Source of the DNA: Clostridia bacterium
GTDB taxonomy: Bacteria; Bacillota; Clostridia; Christensenellales; CAG-314
NCBI GenBank assembly: GCA_036654455.1
Contig: JAVVRZ010000002.1
Coordinates: 1-64,000 of the forward strand
Direction of reading: 5' to 3'
Length of the DNA stretch: 64,000 nucleotides
Made by a program: the position numbers and the translations under genes. The notes beneath the pieces were generated by a model. It was not told the origin of the DNA. It worked only from the letters and a program-made list of their open reading frames with translations, and ran no database searches. This document shows, in pieces, positions 8,922 to 18,407 of the stretch (positions are counted from its first letter, which is position 1; every line of letters begins with the position of its first letter).

Positions 8922-9060
8922 CATTTTCGACTAATCGCTTTTGTAAAAGTTTTGTGAAGATTTTTATAATTTACTTTTTGTTTTAGTGATTATAAATAAA
9001 GGCAAAACACAAACAAAGCGTTTACAAAATATAGCCTAACCTAACTTAACAAAAGCAACA

Positions 9061-9090
9061 AAAATGCCACCTTAAAAAAGGTGACATTTG
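9061..9090 (-). terminator. Terminator of rplM-rpsI
   Basis: On the minus strand an 11-bp stem with one mismatch, containing CACCTT/AAGGTG, is followed by TTTTT (9065-9061). It lies 26 nt past the rpsI stop. Confidence 0.75.
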
Positions 9091-9116
9091 TAAAAATAAT
9101 TGTAAACTTGGAAAAA

Positions 9117-9527
9117 CTATCTCTTTGAAAATTGAGGAGCTTTTCTTGCTTTTTTGAGACCGTATTTCTTTCTTTCTTTCATTCTTGGGTCACGTGTTAA
9201 AAAGCCTGCTTTTTTGAGAGTCGTTCTGTCTTCGCCGGCAAGAAGTAAGGCTCTTGAAAGACCTTGTCTAATTGCGCCAGCTTGACCTGTCGAACCGCCT
9301 CCGCAAACGTTGACAAATATATCGTATTTGTTTACGCTAGCTGTGATTTCGAGAGGTTGACGAACAATGTATCTAAGCGTATCTAATGGGAAATAGTCGG
9401 CTATATCCCTATTGTTAATTGTAATTGCGCCTGCGCCCGTAGGTAATACACGCACACGAGCGATTGACTTCTTACGCCTGCCTGTACCCCAAAATTGTGT
9501 CTTTTTCTTTAAAATAACTTTCGCCAT
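9117..9527 (-). CDS. rpsI: Ribosomal protein uS9
   Basis: A small-subunit ribosomal protein whose C-terminal tail reaches the P-site tRNA. The 136-aa product has the family signature [19 protein letters not shown] (about residues 75-93) and the highly basic tail [17 protein letters not shown] ending in the conserved Lys-Arg. The ribosome binding site AGGAGG lies upstream, and the start is 11 nt after the rplM stop. It is co-transcribed with rplM, the standard pairing, and followed by a terminator. Confidence 0.98.
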   Translation of the reverse strand: MAKVILKKKTQFWGTGRRKKSIARVRVLPTGAGAITINNRDIADYFPLDTLRYIVRQPLEITASVNKYDIFVNVCGGGSTGQAGAIRQGLSRALLLAGEDRTTLKKAGFLTRDPRMKERKKYGLKKARKAPQFSKR

Positions 9528-9538
9528 AGTTTGCCTCC

Positions 9539-9973
9539 TTAAATATCAAGCGTAAGCGCTACGGGTTGTTGCGCTTGCTGTTCGTGCTCTGCGCCCTTGT
9601 AAACTCTCAATTTTTTAAGCATTTCTGCGCCGAGAGAATTTTTGGGAAGCATACCTTTAACTGCTCTATAAACTACAAAGTCACTTCTATTTTGCATAAG
9701 TTTACCATAGGTAATCTCGTGCAGTTGTCCAGCCATACCAGAGTGACGACGGAAGACTTTATCTTCTAATTTGTTGCCTGTTAAAACAACCTTGTCGCAG
9801 TTAATAATAACTACGTGGTCGCCGGTATCTACGTGGGGAGTAAACGTAGGTTTATTCTTCCCTCTAAGTATTGCGGCAACGCTACTTGCAAGCCTGCCTA
9901 GTACTAGACCGCTTGCGTCTATCAAGAACCATTTGCGTTCAATGGTTTGTTTGTTTGCCATATAAGTTTTCAT
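9539..9973 (-). CDS. rplM: Ribosomal protein uL13
   Basis: A large-subunit ribosomal protein. I place the start at the ATG at 9973, giving 144 aa beginning MKTYMANK, the usual N-terminus. GTGAGG lies 7 nt upstream, so a GTG four codons earlier is part of the ribosome binding site and not a start. The family motifs [21 protein letters not shown] and [11 protein letters not shown] are all present. The upstream L13-type leader RNA is expected to repress rplM-rpsI when free L13 accumulates. Confidence 0.97.
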   Translation of the reverse strand: MKTYMANKQTIERKWFLIDASGLVLGRLASSVAAILRGKNKPTFTPHVDTGDHVVIINCDKVVLTGNKLEDKVFRRHSGMAGQLHEITYGKLMQNRSDFVVYRAVKGMLPKNSLGAEMLKKLRVYKGAEHEQQAQQPVALTLDI

Positions 9974-10004
9974 AATGTTCCTCACTTAGTTAATTAAGAT
10001 TTTT

Positions 10005-10083
10005 GCTGTTCACGACGAATAAACATCTTTGTGGAGGAAGATAGTCAAGGGCAGAGCTTAAATACCCTTTGCTTATTCACAGC
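10005..10083 (-). ncRNA. L13-type ribosomal protein leader
   Basis: On the minus strand GCTGTGAATAA (10083-10073) pairs with a 3' strand TTATTC...ACAGC (10022-10005) that has a 7-nt bulge, closing a multibranch structure. Inside it AAGGGTA pairs with TGCCCTT (7 bp), and ATCTT pairs with AAGAT. Position before rplM and architecture match the Firmicutes L13 leader, an autogenous L13-binding mRNA element. The mature 5' end would be close to 10083 from the promoter just upstream. Confidence 0.8.
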
Positions 10084-10089
10084 CTTTTA

Positions 10090-10118
10090 ATTGTATATAA
10101 TGACTAATTTTTTGTCAA
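10090..10118 (-). promoter_or_regulatory. Promoter of rplM-rpsI
   Basis: On the minus strand TTGACA (10118-10113), a 17-bp spacer and TACAAT (10095-10090) precede the leader RNA. rplM-rpsI are thus separately promoted from truA. Confidence 0.85.
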
Positions 10119-10200
10119 GCAAAAATGTTAATTTTGTGTATAAATATGATTAATTTAATCTAAAACTTGTTAAAAACTCTCAGTAAGCTAATAGTATAGT

Positions 10201-10929
10201 TTAATATACTACGTCGATTAAGGTTAGCCCTTTGGGACTAAGCGTCTTAAAATATTTTGTACGCTTACCTTGCGCTAACATATCGTCAATATCTTGCAAA
10301 ACAAGTTTTTCATACCCTATGTCGAGCAAAACTCCGCAAATATTGCGAACCATATTATATAAAAAGGAATTACCGCAAACAAAAACTTCAATAACGTTTT
10401 GCGTAACCACAACTTCAAGACTATAAATAATACGAACTGTGCTTTTTACTTCGCTTGACTTAGCAAACCCTAAAAAATCGTGTTCGCCTAATAATTTTTC
10501 CGCCCCTTGTTTGATTAAATCAACGTTTGGCATTTTATAAAGTTGAAGATAGGTTTGGTCGAGCGCAGGAATACGAGTGTTAGACACATAAAATCGATAA
10601 ACATAGGTTTTTTTGATTGCATTTCTTCTTGCGTCAAAAGTATTAGATACTATTTCGGCGGAATGAACGGCTATGTCTTGTGGCAAAAATCTATTAAGCC
10701 CTAGCGGAATTTTTGCTAAATCAATATTACTTGGCGCATCATAATGAGCGACATAATAAGTTGCGTGCACGCCTTCGTCGGTTCTACCTACGCCGGTAAT
10801 TCTAATAGGCTTTTTATATAGTTCTAAAAGGGCGTTTTCAAGCTCGCCTTGTATTGTTTTGCCGTTATTTTGAAGTTGAAAACCCGAATAATTTGTGCCT
10901 AAGTAAGAAATAATAAGTTTTATTCTCAT
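10201..10929 (-). CDS. truA: tRNA pseudouridine(38-40) synthase
   Basis: It isomerises uridines 38-40 in the anticodon arm of many tRNAs. The 242-aa product carries the catalytic Asp51 in GRTDEGVHA, YRFYV, the FLYNMVRN segment near residue 190 and RxxYFKTLSPKGL close to the C-terminus, all typical of TruA. It begins directly after the ecfT stop with no gap, so it is the last gene of the ecfA1-ecfA2-ecfT-truA unit, an order conserved widely in Firmicutes. Confidence 0.96.
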   Translation of the reverse strand: MRIKLIISYLGTNYSGFQLQNNGKTIQGELENALLELYKKPIRITGVGRTDEGVHATYYVAHYDAPSNIDLAKIPLGLNRFLPQDIAVHSAEIVSNTFDARRNAIKKTYVYRFYVSNTRIPALDQTYLQLYKMPNVDLIKQGAEKLLGEHDFLGFAKSSEVKSTVRIIYSLEVVVTQNVIEVFVCGNSFLYNMVRNICGVLLDIGYEKLVLQDIDDMLAQGKRTKYFKTLSPKGLTLIDVVY

Positions 10930-11784
10930 TTAAAATATCATCCATTTAATTATAGGCAGAAAACCTCTTCCTAGCGACATATCTCTAATTAAAAATACCA
11001 TAGTAAAGAATATAGCGATAACAAGCGTTCCCACCGCATCACGCCACGAAAGACGCATTTTCTGCATTTTTGTTCGTTTAGTCGAACCCTCATAACAACG
11101 AGAGTCCATAGCCAAAGCCGTTTCGCCAGCCCTGCGGAAAGAAGAAATTAGTAGAGGTATAAGTATAGGCACAAAAGCGCCGGCTCGTTTGAAAATATTG
11201 CCGGTATCAAAGTTAGCGCCTCTTGCCTTTTGAGCACGAATAATGCGGTCGGTTTCTTCAATTAAGGTAGGTATAAAGGCAAGCGCAAGCGACATAATTA
11301 AGGCTAATTCGTGTACAGGCGCTTTTATAAGCGTTAGCGGATAGAGCAAGCTCTCTATGCCGTGAGTAAGTTCAACCGGCGTTGTAGTAAGCGTAAGCAA
11401 ACTTGCGCCTAACACTAAAAAGATAAGTCTAAGCATCATATAGCCGGCAAAAATTAAACCCGTATCGTAAATTTGAAATATCCACCAATCGACAAGCAAC
11501 TTTGAAGTTTCGCTAGGCGAAGTAAAAAAAACATTGAGGATACTTGTAAAGATTACAATAAACATTATGCCTTTAATACTTTTTAGCACGCTTGAAAGCG
11601 GAACTCTTGAAAAAGCTACCGCAATCAACAAAAATACAAGAATAATGCCAAAGGCAAAAAAACTTGTGGCAAAAAAGATACCTATTAAATAAAAAATATT
11701 TAATAGAATTTTTATTCTTGCGTCCATCTTATGAACAAACGACGTTGTCGGGTAATATTGTCCTAGCGTTACGTCGTTAAGCAT
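10930..11784 (-). CDS. ecfT: ECF transporter transmembrane component EcfT
   Basis: This membrane scaffold couples the two EcfA ATPases to interchangeable vitamin- or metal-binding S components. The 284-aa product has hydrophobic segments near residues 28-65, 70-90, 108-135 and 245-265, and the two cytoplasmic coupling motifs of the family: ARG in RAQKARGA (about 188-195) and the related SRCYEG segment (about 227-232). It overlaps ecfA2 by 8 bp. This shared module should serve the S components at 26848 and 33352. Confidence 0.94.
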   Translation of the reverse strand: MLNDVTLGQYYPTTSFVHKMDARIKILLNIFYLIGIFFATSFFAFGIILVFLLIAVAFSRVPLSSVLKSIKGIMFIVIFTSILNVFFTSPSETSKLLVDWWIFQIYDTGLIFAGYMMLRLIFLVLGASLLTLTTTPVELTHGIESLLYPLTLIKAPVHELALIMSLALAFIPTLIEETDRIIRAQKARGANFDTGNIFKRAGAFVPILIPLLISSFRRAGETALAMDSRCYEGSTKRTKMQKMRLSWRDAVGTLVIAIFFTMVFLIRDMSLGRGFLPIIKWMIF

Positions 11785-12625
11785 TTTTCACCCCAACAAG
11801 CTCGATAATTGATTTGTACACTTCTTGCACGTTACGCCCTTTGACAACTATGCCCTTTTGCGCTAGCATATATTTTACTTGCGCCATTGCCGGCATTTCT
11901 AAATTTTGGCTTAAATTGTCGGGATTTTCAAACATTTGCTCGGTAGAACAATCTTTAACTATTCTGCCATTGTCAAAAAGAAGGACTCGTGAAGTATTCT
12001 CGTATATTTCGTTCATATCGTGGCTAACCATAATAATGGTGCTACCCGAAGCGTTAAGTCCCCTAACCAACTGTAATATTTGCAATTTACCTTGTGGGTC
12101 TAGCCCGGCGGTAGGTTCGTCAAGCACTATTATACTGGGATTCATAACAAGTACGCCCGCTAGCGCAACTCTACGCCTTTCGCCACCCGAAAGGTCAAAA
12201 GGCGACTTGTCTTTGACCGTATCGTAGTCGAGTCCAACAAGATTGATTGCCGACTTGACAAGCTGAGCAATCTCGGGCTTAGTTAGTTTAAAGTTTTTTG
12301 GTCCAAAACCTATGTCTTCTTCTACCGTATTTGCAAAGAGTTGATATTCGGGATATTGAAAAACCATACCGACTTTACTGCGAAGTCGCATTAAGTCGAC
12401 TTTTTTGCTTGTTAAATCAATATCGTCAACTATTACGCTACCGCTTTGCAATTTGATTAAGCCGTTAAGATGCTGAACAAAAGTAGACTTGCCCGAACCT
12501 GTTTGACCGATAACGCCTATAATTTCACCATCATTTATGGTTACGCAAACATCGTCTAAGGCTTTTTTGGCAAACGTAGTTTTTTTGTTGTATATATAAG
12601 TAAGATTTTTTACAATAATTGGCAA
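11777..12625 (-). CDS. ecfA2: ECF transporter ATPase EcfA2
   Basis: One of two ATPases that power the ECF vitamin transporters. The 282-aa product has Walker A GQTGSGKS (40-47), Q-loop FQYPEYQ near 90, ABC signature LSGGERRR near 144, Walker B IIVLDEPTAGLDP near 165 and the switch His in MVSHD. LSGGERRRVA and the PEYQLF sequence are typical of EcfA2. It overlaps ecfA1 by 16 bp and ecfT by 8 bp, so translation of the three is probably coupled. Confidence 0.95.
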   Translation of the reverse strand: MPIIVKNLTYIYNKKTTFAKKALDDVCVTINDGEIIGVIGQTGSGKSTFVQHLNGLIKLQSGSVIVDDIDLTSKKVDLMRLRSKVGMVFQYPEYQLFANTVEEDIGFGPKNFKLTKPEIAQLVKSAINLVGLDYDTVKDKSPFDLSGGERRRVALAGVLVMNPSIIVLDEPTAGLDPQGKLQILQLVRGLNASGSTIIMVSHDMNEIYENTSRVLLFDNGRIVKDCSTEQMFENPDNLSQNLEMPAMAQVKYMLAQKGIVVKGRNVQEVYKSIIELVGVKNA

Positions 12626-13455
12626 AGTTTATCTCCTAATTCGTTGGCGTCTACGCAATAATCGGGTAAATTTAACCCAAACTTGTAGAGTAAGCTATTA
12701 AGCTCGGCTGTTCTAGGCAGAGCTAGCCCGATTTTGTTAAGGTCAATAGTAGTAAATATTTGCTTAGGAGTGTCCTCGGCTACGATACCGCCCTTATTCA
12801 TTACAATAACTCGGTCGGCGGTCAAGACTTCTTCCATAAAGTGAGTTATTAAAATAACCGTCATTTTTAACTCTTTGTTGAGCATTTTTGCTATTGAAAT
12901 TACTTCTTTTCGTCCGGAAGGGTCAAGCATAGCCGTTGATTCGTCAAGCACAAGCACTTTTGGTTTCAAAGCAAGAGCGCCGGCTATGGCTATACGTTGT
13001 TTCTGCCCGCCCGAAAGCTTATGGGGCGAACGCTTAGCGTATTCGAGCATACCTACGCTAGAAAGCGCCCACTTAACACGCTCGACAATCTCTTGTTGAG
13101 GAACGCCTAAATTCTCAGGTCCAAAAGCAACGTCTTCTTCTACAATACTAGCTACGGTTTGGTTATCGGGGTTTTGAAATACCATACCTACGTCTTTTCT
13201 AATATCAAATCTATTTGCCTTAACGCAAGTATCTTTTCCAAAAACTTTAACCACGCCTTTGGGTATAAGCAAAGCGTTAAGAATTTTTGCAAGCGTAGAT
13301 TTGCCCGAGCCGTTATGCCCCACTATTGCCACAAATTCGCCCTCGTAAAAGTCTACGTTGATATCGCTTACGCCTAAGACATAAGAAACTTCGCCGTTTG
13401 CGCTGTAAGTTTTGTAAGAATACGACATATCCTTAATTTCTATTATTTTTTCCAT
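12610..13455 (-). CDS. ecfA1: ECF transporter ATPase EcfA1
   Basis: The partner ATPase of EcfA2. The 281-aa product has Walker A GHNGSGKS (46-53), Q-loop FQNPDNQ near 92-98, signature LSGGQKQR near 147 and Walker B VLVLDESTAMLDP, where Ser replaces the usual Pro after the catalytic Glu, as in many EcfA1 proteins. It is the first gene of the ECF/truA unit and has its own promoter at 13464-13492. It is divergent from the PFOR gene. Confidence 0.95.
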   Translation of the reverse strand: MEKIIEIKDMSYSYKTYSANGEVSYVLGVSDINVDFYEGEFVAIVGHNGSGKSTLAKILNALLIPKGVVKVFGKDTCVKANRFDIRKDVGMVFQNPDNQTVASIVEEDVAFGPENLGVPQQEIVERVKWALSSVGMLEYAKRSPHKLSGGQKQRIAIAGALALKPKVLVLDESTAMLDPSGRKEVISIAKMLNKELKMTVILITHFMEEVLTADRVIVMNKGGIVAEDTPKQIFTTIDLNKIGLALPRTAELNSLLYKFGLNLPDYCVDANELGDKLCQLL

Positions 13456-13463
13456 AGGTTATA

Positions 13464-13492
13464 ATTATATCATATAAGTGTTTTTTACACAA
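13464..13492 (-). promoter_or_regulatory. Promoter of the ecfA1-ecfA2-ecfT-truA unit
   Basis: On the minus strand TTGTGT (13492-13487), a 17-bp spacer and a perfect TATAAT (13469-13464) precede the ecfA1 ATG at 13455. The -10 box lies only 8 nt before the ATG, and I see no good ribosome binding site between them, so this gene too may have a very short leader. Confidence 0.65.
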
Positions 13493-13561
13493 TTAATATA
13501 CTTATAATTAGATAAATTCTAATTAAATTGACAAATTATACATAAACTACAAGCTCTATTA

Positions 13562-13590
13562 TTGACTTTTATTACGCAAAATAATATAAT
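13562..13590 (+). promoter_or_regulatory. Promoter of the PFOR gene
   Basis: TTGACT (13562-13567), a 17-bp spacer and a perfect TATAAT (13585-13590) give a leader of about 50 nt before the AAGGAG site and ATG. Confidence 0.85.
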
Positions 13591-13648
13591 GGGTGGGAAT
13601 GGTTTTTAAATAGAATTATATCAAAATAACATATACAAGGAGAACAGT

Positions 13649-16600
13649 ATGAGAAAAGTTACCATCGACGGAAATACTGCTGCGGCGCACGTAGCTTACG
13701 CATTTTCCGACTGCGCATCTATCTATCCTATTACGCCTTCTTCGCCTATGGCAGAAGTTGCCGACGAATGGGCAAGTAGCGGTAGGTTAAATTTATTCGG
13801 TCAAAAATTAAAAATTGCCGAAATGCAAAGCGAAGCAGGCGCAGCAGGCGCTATGCACGGTTCGCTAACAGCCGGCGCATTGACAACCACCTTTACGGCA
13901 AGCCAAGGCTTGCTACTTATGATTCCCAATATGTACAAAATTGCAGGCGAATTACTGCCCTGCGTTATGCACGTTTCGGCAAGAGCGCTTGCAACTCACG
14001 CATTGTCAATATTTGGCGACCATCAAGACGTTATGGCGTGCAGGCAAACGGGTTTTGCATTGCTTGCAAGTAACAGCGTACAAGAAGCTATGGATTTAGC
14101 CCTTGTCGCTCACTTAGCTACGCTAGAATCGAGAATACCTTTTATACACTTCTTTGACGGTTTTAGAACCAGTCACGAAGTTAGCAAAGTAGACGAGATT
14201 AGCTACGAAGAAATGGACGCCTTGCTTGACCGCAAATATGTTGACGAATTTAGAGCTAGGGCGTTAAACCCCGAGCACCCCGAGCTAAAAGGTAGCGCTC
14301 AAAACCCCGACATTTATTTCCAAAACGTAGAAGCTCACAACAAATATTATGACGTTACGTCATCTATTGTTGAAAAATATATGAGTAAAGTAAGCGCTCT
14401 TACGGGCAGAACTTACAACTTATTCGACTACGTTGGCAGTCAAAAAGCTCAAAACATTATAGTTATAATGGGTAGCGGAGCAGAAGCTTGCGAAGAAACG
14501 GTAGAATATTTAAACGCTTCGGGTTCAAACGTAGGCGTGCTTAAAGTAAGACTATATCGTCCCTTTGCAACCGAAAAATTTATTGAAGCGCTACCTAAGT
14601 CTACCAAACGTATTTGTGTACTTGATAGAACAAAAGAATGTGGCAGTCAGGGCGAACCTCTTTATTTAGACGTTGTAACCGCAATTGCAAAGAGCGGTCG
14701 TAATATTGAAGTGGTTGGCGGTAGATACGGTCTAGGCAGTAAAGAATTTACCCCTTCTATGGTACTCGCTTGCTACAAAAATCTTGAAAAGAAAGAACCT
14801 ATCAACAGTTTTTCAGTAGGTATCGAAGACGACGTAACTAATAAGTCTCTACCTATCGACCAATTTATCGATATTGCTACTTCCGGCACAACAAGATGTA
14901 AATTCTACGGTCTAGGTAGCGATGGCACAGTCGGCGCAAACAAAAATAGTATTAAAATTATAGGCGACCATACCGAGCTTTATGCGCAAGGATATTTTGA
15001 ATACGACAGTAAAAAGAGCGGTGGTATAACAATTTCTCACCTACGCTTTGGCAACAAGCCAATTAAATCGACGTATCTAATCGACCAAGCCGAATTTATC
15101 GCTTGTCACAACGCTAGCTACGTAACAAAGTACGATATGCTTAGCGACGCTAAGGAAGGCGGAATTTTCCTACTTAACTGCGCTTGGAGCGACGGCGAAC
15201 TTGAAGAACGCTTGCCCGCTTATATGAAAAACCAAATCGCCAACAAACACCTTAAATTTTACTGCATCAACGGACTAGAACTTGCAATCGCAAGCGGTTC
15301 GGCAAAATCGCAAAATATGGTAATGCAAGCCGCCTTCTTTAAGCTAGCTAACATTATCCCAGCCGAACAAGCCGAAGACTATATGAAAAAAGCCGTTATT
15401 AAAACCTATGGCAAGAAAGGCGAAAAAGTTATACAAAGCAACTTCTCGGCAATCGAAAAAGGTATGAACGGTTTCCACCAAGTCAACGTGCCAACTAGTT
15501 GGGCTGTGACCAAAGACGGCGCAGTCGTAGTTGATAATATTGACAATAAATATTACCAAGACTTTGTTAAACCTATCTTAAACCGTGACGGCAACAACCT
15601 TAAAGTAAGTTCCTTTGACCCTACCGGAACAGCCCCTACCGGCACGACTCAATTTGAAAAGAGAAATATAGCCGTAATGCTACCTAAGTGGATAAGCGCA
15701 AACTGCATACAGTGTAATCAATGTTCGCTAGTTTGCCCGCACGCAGTAATTCGCCCCGTATTAGTAGCAAACGACACTAAGTTAATCGACGGATTTGACA
15801 CAGTTAAGGCAAACGGCGTAAAAGACGCTCAATTCCGTATGCAAATTAGCCCTTATGACTGCACAGGTTGTTCTTCTTGCGCAAACATTTGCCCAAGCAA
15901 ACAAAAAGCTCTTGTTATGGTTCCAGCCGAAGAAGTAGACGAAGTAGCCAACTATGAGTTCAGTCAAAAAGTTGAGAAAATTTCTAACCCGTTAAATAAA
16001 TTTACAGTAAAGGGCAGTCAATTTGAGCAACCTTTATTTGAGTTTAGCGGAGCGTGCGCAGGTTGTGGTGAAACTCCCTATGTAAAATTAGTAACACAGT
16101 TATTTGGCGAACAAATGTTAGTAGCAAACGCTACGGGTTGTTCTTCAATTTATGGCGGTAGCGCTCCTACTTGCCCCTATACAACTAAGGCTAATGGCTT
16201 TGGACCGGCGTGGGCAAACAGCTTATTTGAAGATAACGCAGAGTTTGGCTTTGGTATGAACCTAGCTCAAATGCAAAGACGTAACCGCATAGCCGACCTA
16301 GTTAAGCAACTTAAAGAAAAATTAGCCGATTGCAAAGAATGCGCAGATATTTGTCAAGAATGGCTTGACGGAAAAGACGACACTACTAATAGCAAGGTCG
16401 CAAGTCAAAAATTGTTAAAAATTATTACCGATTGTAAAGATTGCGGTTGCGAATGCGACAAACTTTGCAAAGAAATCTATCAAAATAAAGATTGTCTTGT
16501 TAAAAAGTCAGTTTGGATATTTGGCGGAGACGGCTGGGGCTATGACATTGGTTACGGCGGACTTGACCACGTACTAGCAAGCGGAGAAGACGTAAACGTT

Positions 16601-17152
16601 CTTGTGCTTGATACCGAAGTTTATAGCAATACCGGCGGACAAGCAAGCAAATCTAGCCCGACAGGCGCAGTAGCTAAGTTTGCGGCAGGCGGAAAGCCCA
16701 TTAAAAAGAAAGACTTAGGTATGATGGCTATGAGTTATGGCTATGTTTATGTAGCGCAAGTAGGTATGGGCGCAAATATGGCGCAATTAGTTACCGTTCT
16801 TAAAGAGGCTGAGGCTTATAAAGGTCCGTCTTTAATAATCGCTTACTCGCCTTGCATTAATCACGGTATTGATATGTCAAATTCTATGAACGAAATTAAG
16901 AAAGCCGTTGATTGCGGTTACTGGCAACTATACCACTACAATCCAGAATTAATAGAACAAGGTAAGAATCCTTTCTCGCTAGATAGCGTAGCTAACCCTG
17001 AGGGAAGTTATCGTGATTTCATTATGAAAGAAACACGTTACAGCTCGCTGACAAAAACTAAACCCGAAGTCGCAGACGTTCTTTTTGCAAAATCTGAAAA
17101 AGAAGCCAAAGAAAGAGTAGCAAAATACGCTAAACTCGCCGACAAAGAGTAA
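13649..17152 (+). CDS. nifJ: Pyruvate:ferredoxin (flavodoxin) oxidoreductase
   Basis: It oxidises pyruvate with CoA to acetyl-CoA, CO2 and reduced ferredoxin, the key step of anaerobic pyruvate breakdown. The 1167-aa homodimer-type enzyme has all domains fused: the N-terminal YPITPSSPMAE pyruvate/TPP region (about 29-39), a 2[4Fe-4S] ferredoxin domain with CIQCNQCSLVCP (from 685) and CTGCSSCANICP (from 738), CAGCGE (from 803) for the third cluster, and the TPP-magnesium motif GGDGWGYDIG (from 959). The ribosome binding site is AAGGAG. It is monocistronic with its own promoter and terminator. The Cys-rich stretch around 890-935 is the usual cluster insertion. Confidence 0.98.
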   Translation: MRKVTIDGNTAAAHVAYAFSDCASIYPITPSSPMAEVADEWASSGRLNLFGQKLKIAEMQSEAGAAGAMHGSLTAGALTTTFTASQGLLLMIPNMYKIAGELLPCVMHVSARALATHALSIFGDHQDVMACRQTGFALLASNSVQEAMDLALVAHLATLESRIPFIHFFDGFRTSHEVSKVDEISYEEMDALLDRKYVDEFRARALNPEHPELKGSAQNPDIYFQNVEAHNKYYDVTSSIVEKYMSKVSALTGRTYNLFDYVGSQKAQNIIVIMGSGAEACEETVEYLNASGSNVGVLKVRLYRPFATEKFIEALPKSTKRICVLDRTKECGSQGEPLYLDVVTAIAKSGRNIEVVGGRYGLGSKEFTPSMVLACYKNLEKKEPINSFSVGIEDDVTNKSLPIDQFIDIATSGTTRCKFYGLGSDGTVGANKNSIKIIGDHTELYAQGYFEYDSKKSGGITISHLRFGNKPIKSTYLIDQAEFIACHNASYVTKYDMLSDAKEGGIFLLNCAWSDGELEERLPAYMKNQIANKHLKFYCINGLELAIASGSAKSQNMVMQAAFFKLANIIPAEQAEDYMKKAVIKTYGKKGEKVIQSNFSAIEKGMNGFHQVNVPTSWAVTKDGAVVVDNIDNKYYQDFVKPILNRDGNNLKVSSFDPTGTAPTGTTQFEKRNIAVMLPKWISANCIQCNQCSLVCPHAVIRPVLVANDTKLIDGFDTVKANGVKDAQFRMQISPYDCTGCSSCANICPSKQKALVMVPAEEVDEVANYEFSQKVEKISNPLNKFTVKGSQFEQPLFEFSGACAGCGETPYVKLVTQLFGEQMLVANATGCSSIYGGSAPTCPYTTKANGFGPAWANSLFEDNAEFGFGMNLAQMQRRNRIADLVKQLKEKLADCKECADICQEWLDGKDDTTNSKVASQKLLKIITDCKDCGCECDKLCKEIYQNKDCLVKKSVWIFGGDGWGYDIGYGGLDHVLASGEDVNVLVLDTEVYSNTGGQASKSSPTGAVAKFAAGGKPIKKKDLGMMAMSYGYVYVAQVGMGANMAQLVTVLKEAEAYKGPSLIIAYSPCINHGIDMSNSMNEIKKAVDCGYWQLYHYNPELIEQGKNPFSLDSVANPEGSYRDFIMKETRYSSLTKTKPEVADVLFAKSEKEAKERVAKYAKLADKE

Positions 17153-17164
17153 TTGAGTAACATA

Positions 17165-17199
17165 ACAGCCTAATATCTACATTATTAGGCTGTTTTTTT
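17165..17199 (+). terminator. Terminator of the PFOR gene
   Basis: The hairpin AACAGCCTAAT / ATTAGGCTGTT is followed by a run of seven T residues, 12 nt after the stop. Confidence 0.9.
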
Positions 17200-17229
17200 A
17201 TCATTTTTAATAAAATTTTAGTTTTGATA

Positions 17230-17258
17230 TTGACAAAAACAACCAAAAGGTTTATAGT
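17230..17258 (+). promoter_or_regulatory. Promoter of the lipoprotein gene
   Basis: TTGACA (17230-17235), a 17-bp spacer and TATAGT (17253-17258) lie 61 bp before the ATG at 17320. Confidence 0.82.
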
Positions 17259-17319
17259 GTCACTATGCTACTTGCAAAATAAACAATATTACTAATATGA
17301 CATTGTTGGAGGACATTAA

Positions 17320-18213
17320 ATGAAAATTAAGAGAATAGCTATACTATTAGTTTTACTAACCCTAGTGAGTCTTGTTTTGACCGGTTGCGGAAATGAAAAC
17401 AAACTTATGACTATGGTTGAAGAATATAGGTCGCTTATCGAAGGTCAAGAGTTTACCGACGCTGACCTTGATAAATTTATTTATAGCGAACTTCCCCAAG
17501 AAACAATCTTAAAACTTAAAGAAGATATGACCAGTTGGCCCAACGAAAAAATAGGCGAAGGCGTTACTTTTGACCTTGTACTTAAAGAATTTGTCCATTA
17601 TGACAAGGCTATGACGGACTCGCTAACAAAAAAGTACGGCTTTAAAGTTTCCGCAATGGCAGTTTGCAAAGCCAACTACAATTTTGTGCTACAAAACGTT
17701 TCAATTTTCTCAGGTTCGACAGCTGAAATAATCTTTATGAAAATTGCTGGTAACTGGTATATAGGAAGCGTAATTTATGACAAAACTAACCTTCTTAGAG
17801 ATTCTAATATCTCTCTACCCGTACAAGCTTTTGCAGACTTCTTAGTTAACCCACCGAAAAATCAGGCGGTATACGAATCAACGTTTAACGCTCTATTTAA
17901 CCCCTTGCTTCCCGTTGAGCAACGTGACAAGCTTAAAGTTAAGCTACTCGAATGGGTTACTAATAACGCTGTTGAAGGTTCTAATCTTAAAGTTGACTTA
18001 AAGGATATTGTATATCTAACCAAAGATTATGTTGAGAAAAATGACTTTGCAAAGATATATGGCGAAGAATATAAGGTTTCCCTTTCGGTAGCAATTAGAA
18101 TTAGAGTTAGAGTAGGCACTAAAACAATAGTAGATAGCCAAAAAACAAAAAATCCTCAAATTGTGCTTGTTTATGTTGGCACGACCTGGTATATAGCCGA
18201 CGTAATTTATTAA
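17320..18213 (+). CDS. Hypothetical lipoprotein with two related domains
   Basis: Family not recognised. The 297-aa product has a lipoprotein signal peptide: basic MKIKR, hydrophobic core and lipobox LTGC with Cys23, so it should be anchored on the outer face of the membrane. The mature part is an internal duplication: residues about 30-155 and 170-297 each run through an LVN/LIE start, a helix with DKLK or LKLK, a VxFDLVLKE- or LKVDLKDIV-type strand, and end in GNWYIGSVIY or GTTWYIADVIY. This pattern suggests two copies of an NTF2- or DUF-type ligand domain. The gene has GGAGG, a strong promoter and terminator, and stands alone. Confidence 0.8.
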   Translation: MKIKRIAILLVLLTLVSLVLTGCGNENKLMTMVEEYRSLIEGQEFTDADLDKFIYSELPQETILKLKEDMTSWPNEKIGEGVTFDLVLKEFVHYDKAMTDSLTKKYGFKVSAMAVCKANYNFVLQNVSIFSGSTAEIIFMKIAGNWYIGSVIYDKTNLLRDSNISLPVQAFADFLVNPPKNQAVYESTFNALFNPLLPVEQRDKLKVKLLEWVTNNAVEGSNLKVDLKDIVYLTKDYVEKNDFAKIYGEEYKVSLSVAIRIRVRVGTKTIVDSQKTKNPQIVLVYVGTTWYIADVIY

Positions 18214-18226
18214 AATATTAAATTTG

Positions 18227-18260
18227 AAAGCTACGGTAAATTTACCGTAGCTTTTTTTTA
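18227..18260 (+). terminator. Terminator of the lipoprotein gene
   Basis: A perfect 14-bp inverted repeat (18227-18240 and 18241-18254), which leaves only a small loop when folded, is followed by T residues. Between here and 18408 I see no further feature. Confidence 0.85.
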
Positions 18261-18407
18261 TTTTTATTTATAGAATATAACCGTTAACCTATTTTTGTTT
18301 AGATAAATTTCTAACTCTCGCCTATCAAGTTGTCCTTTTAGCTCGCAGTAGTTGTAGCGACACATTTAAAAAAACGTTATTTATTTAACATCGCTGATAA
18401 CTTCTAG

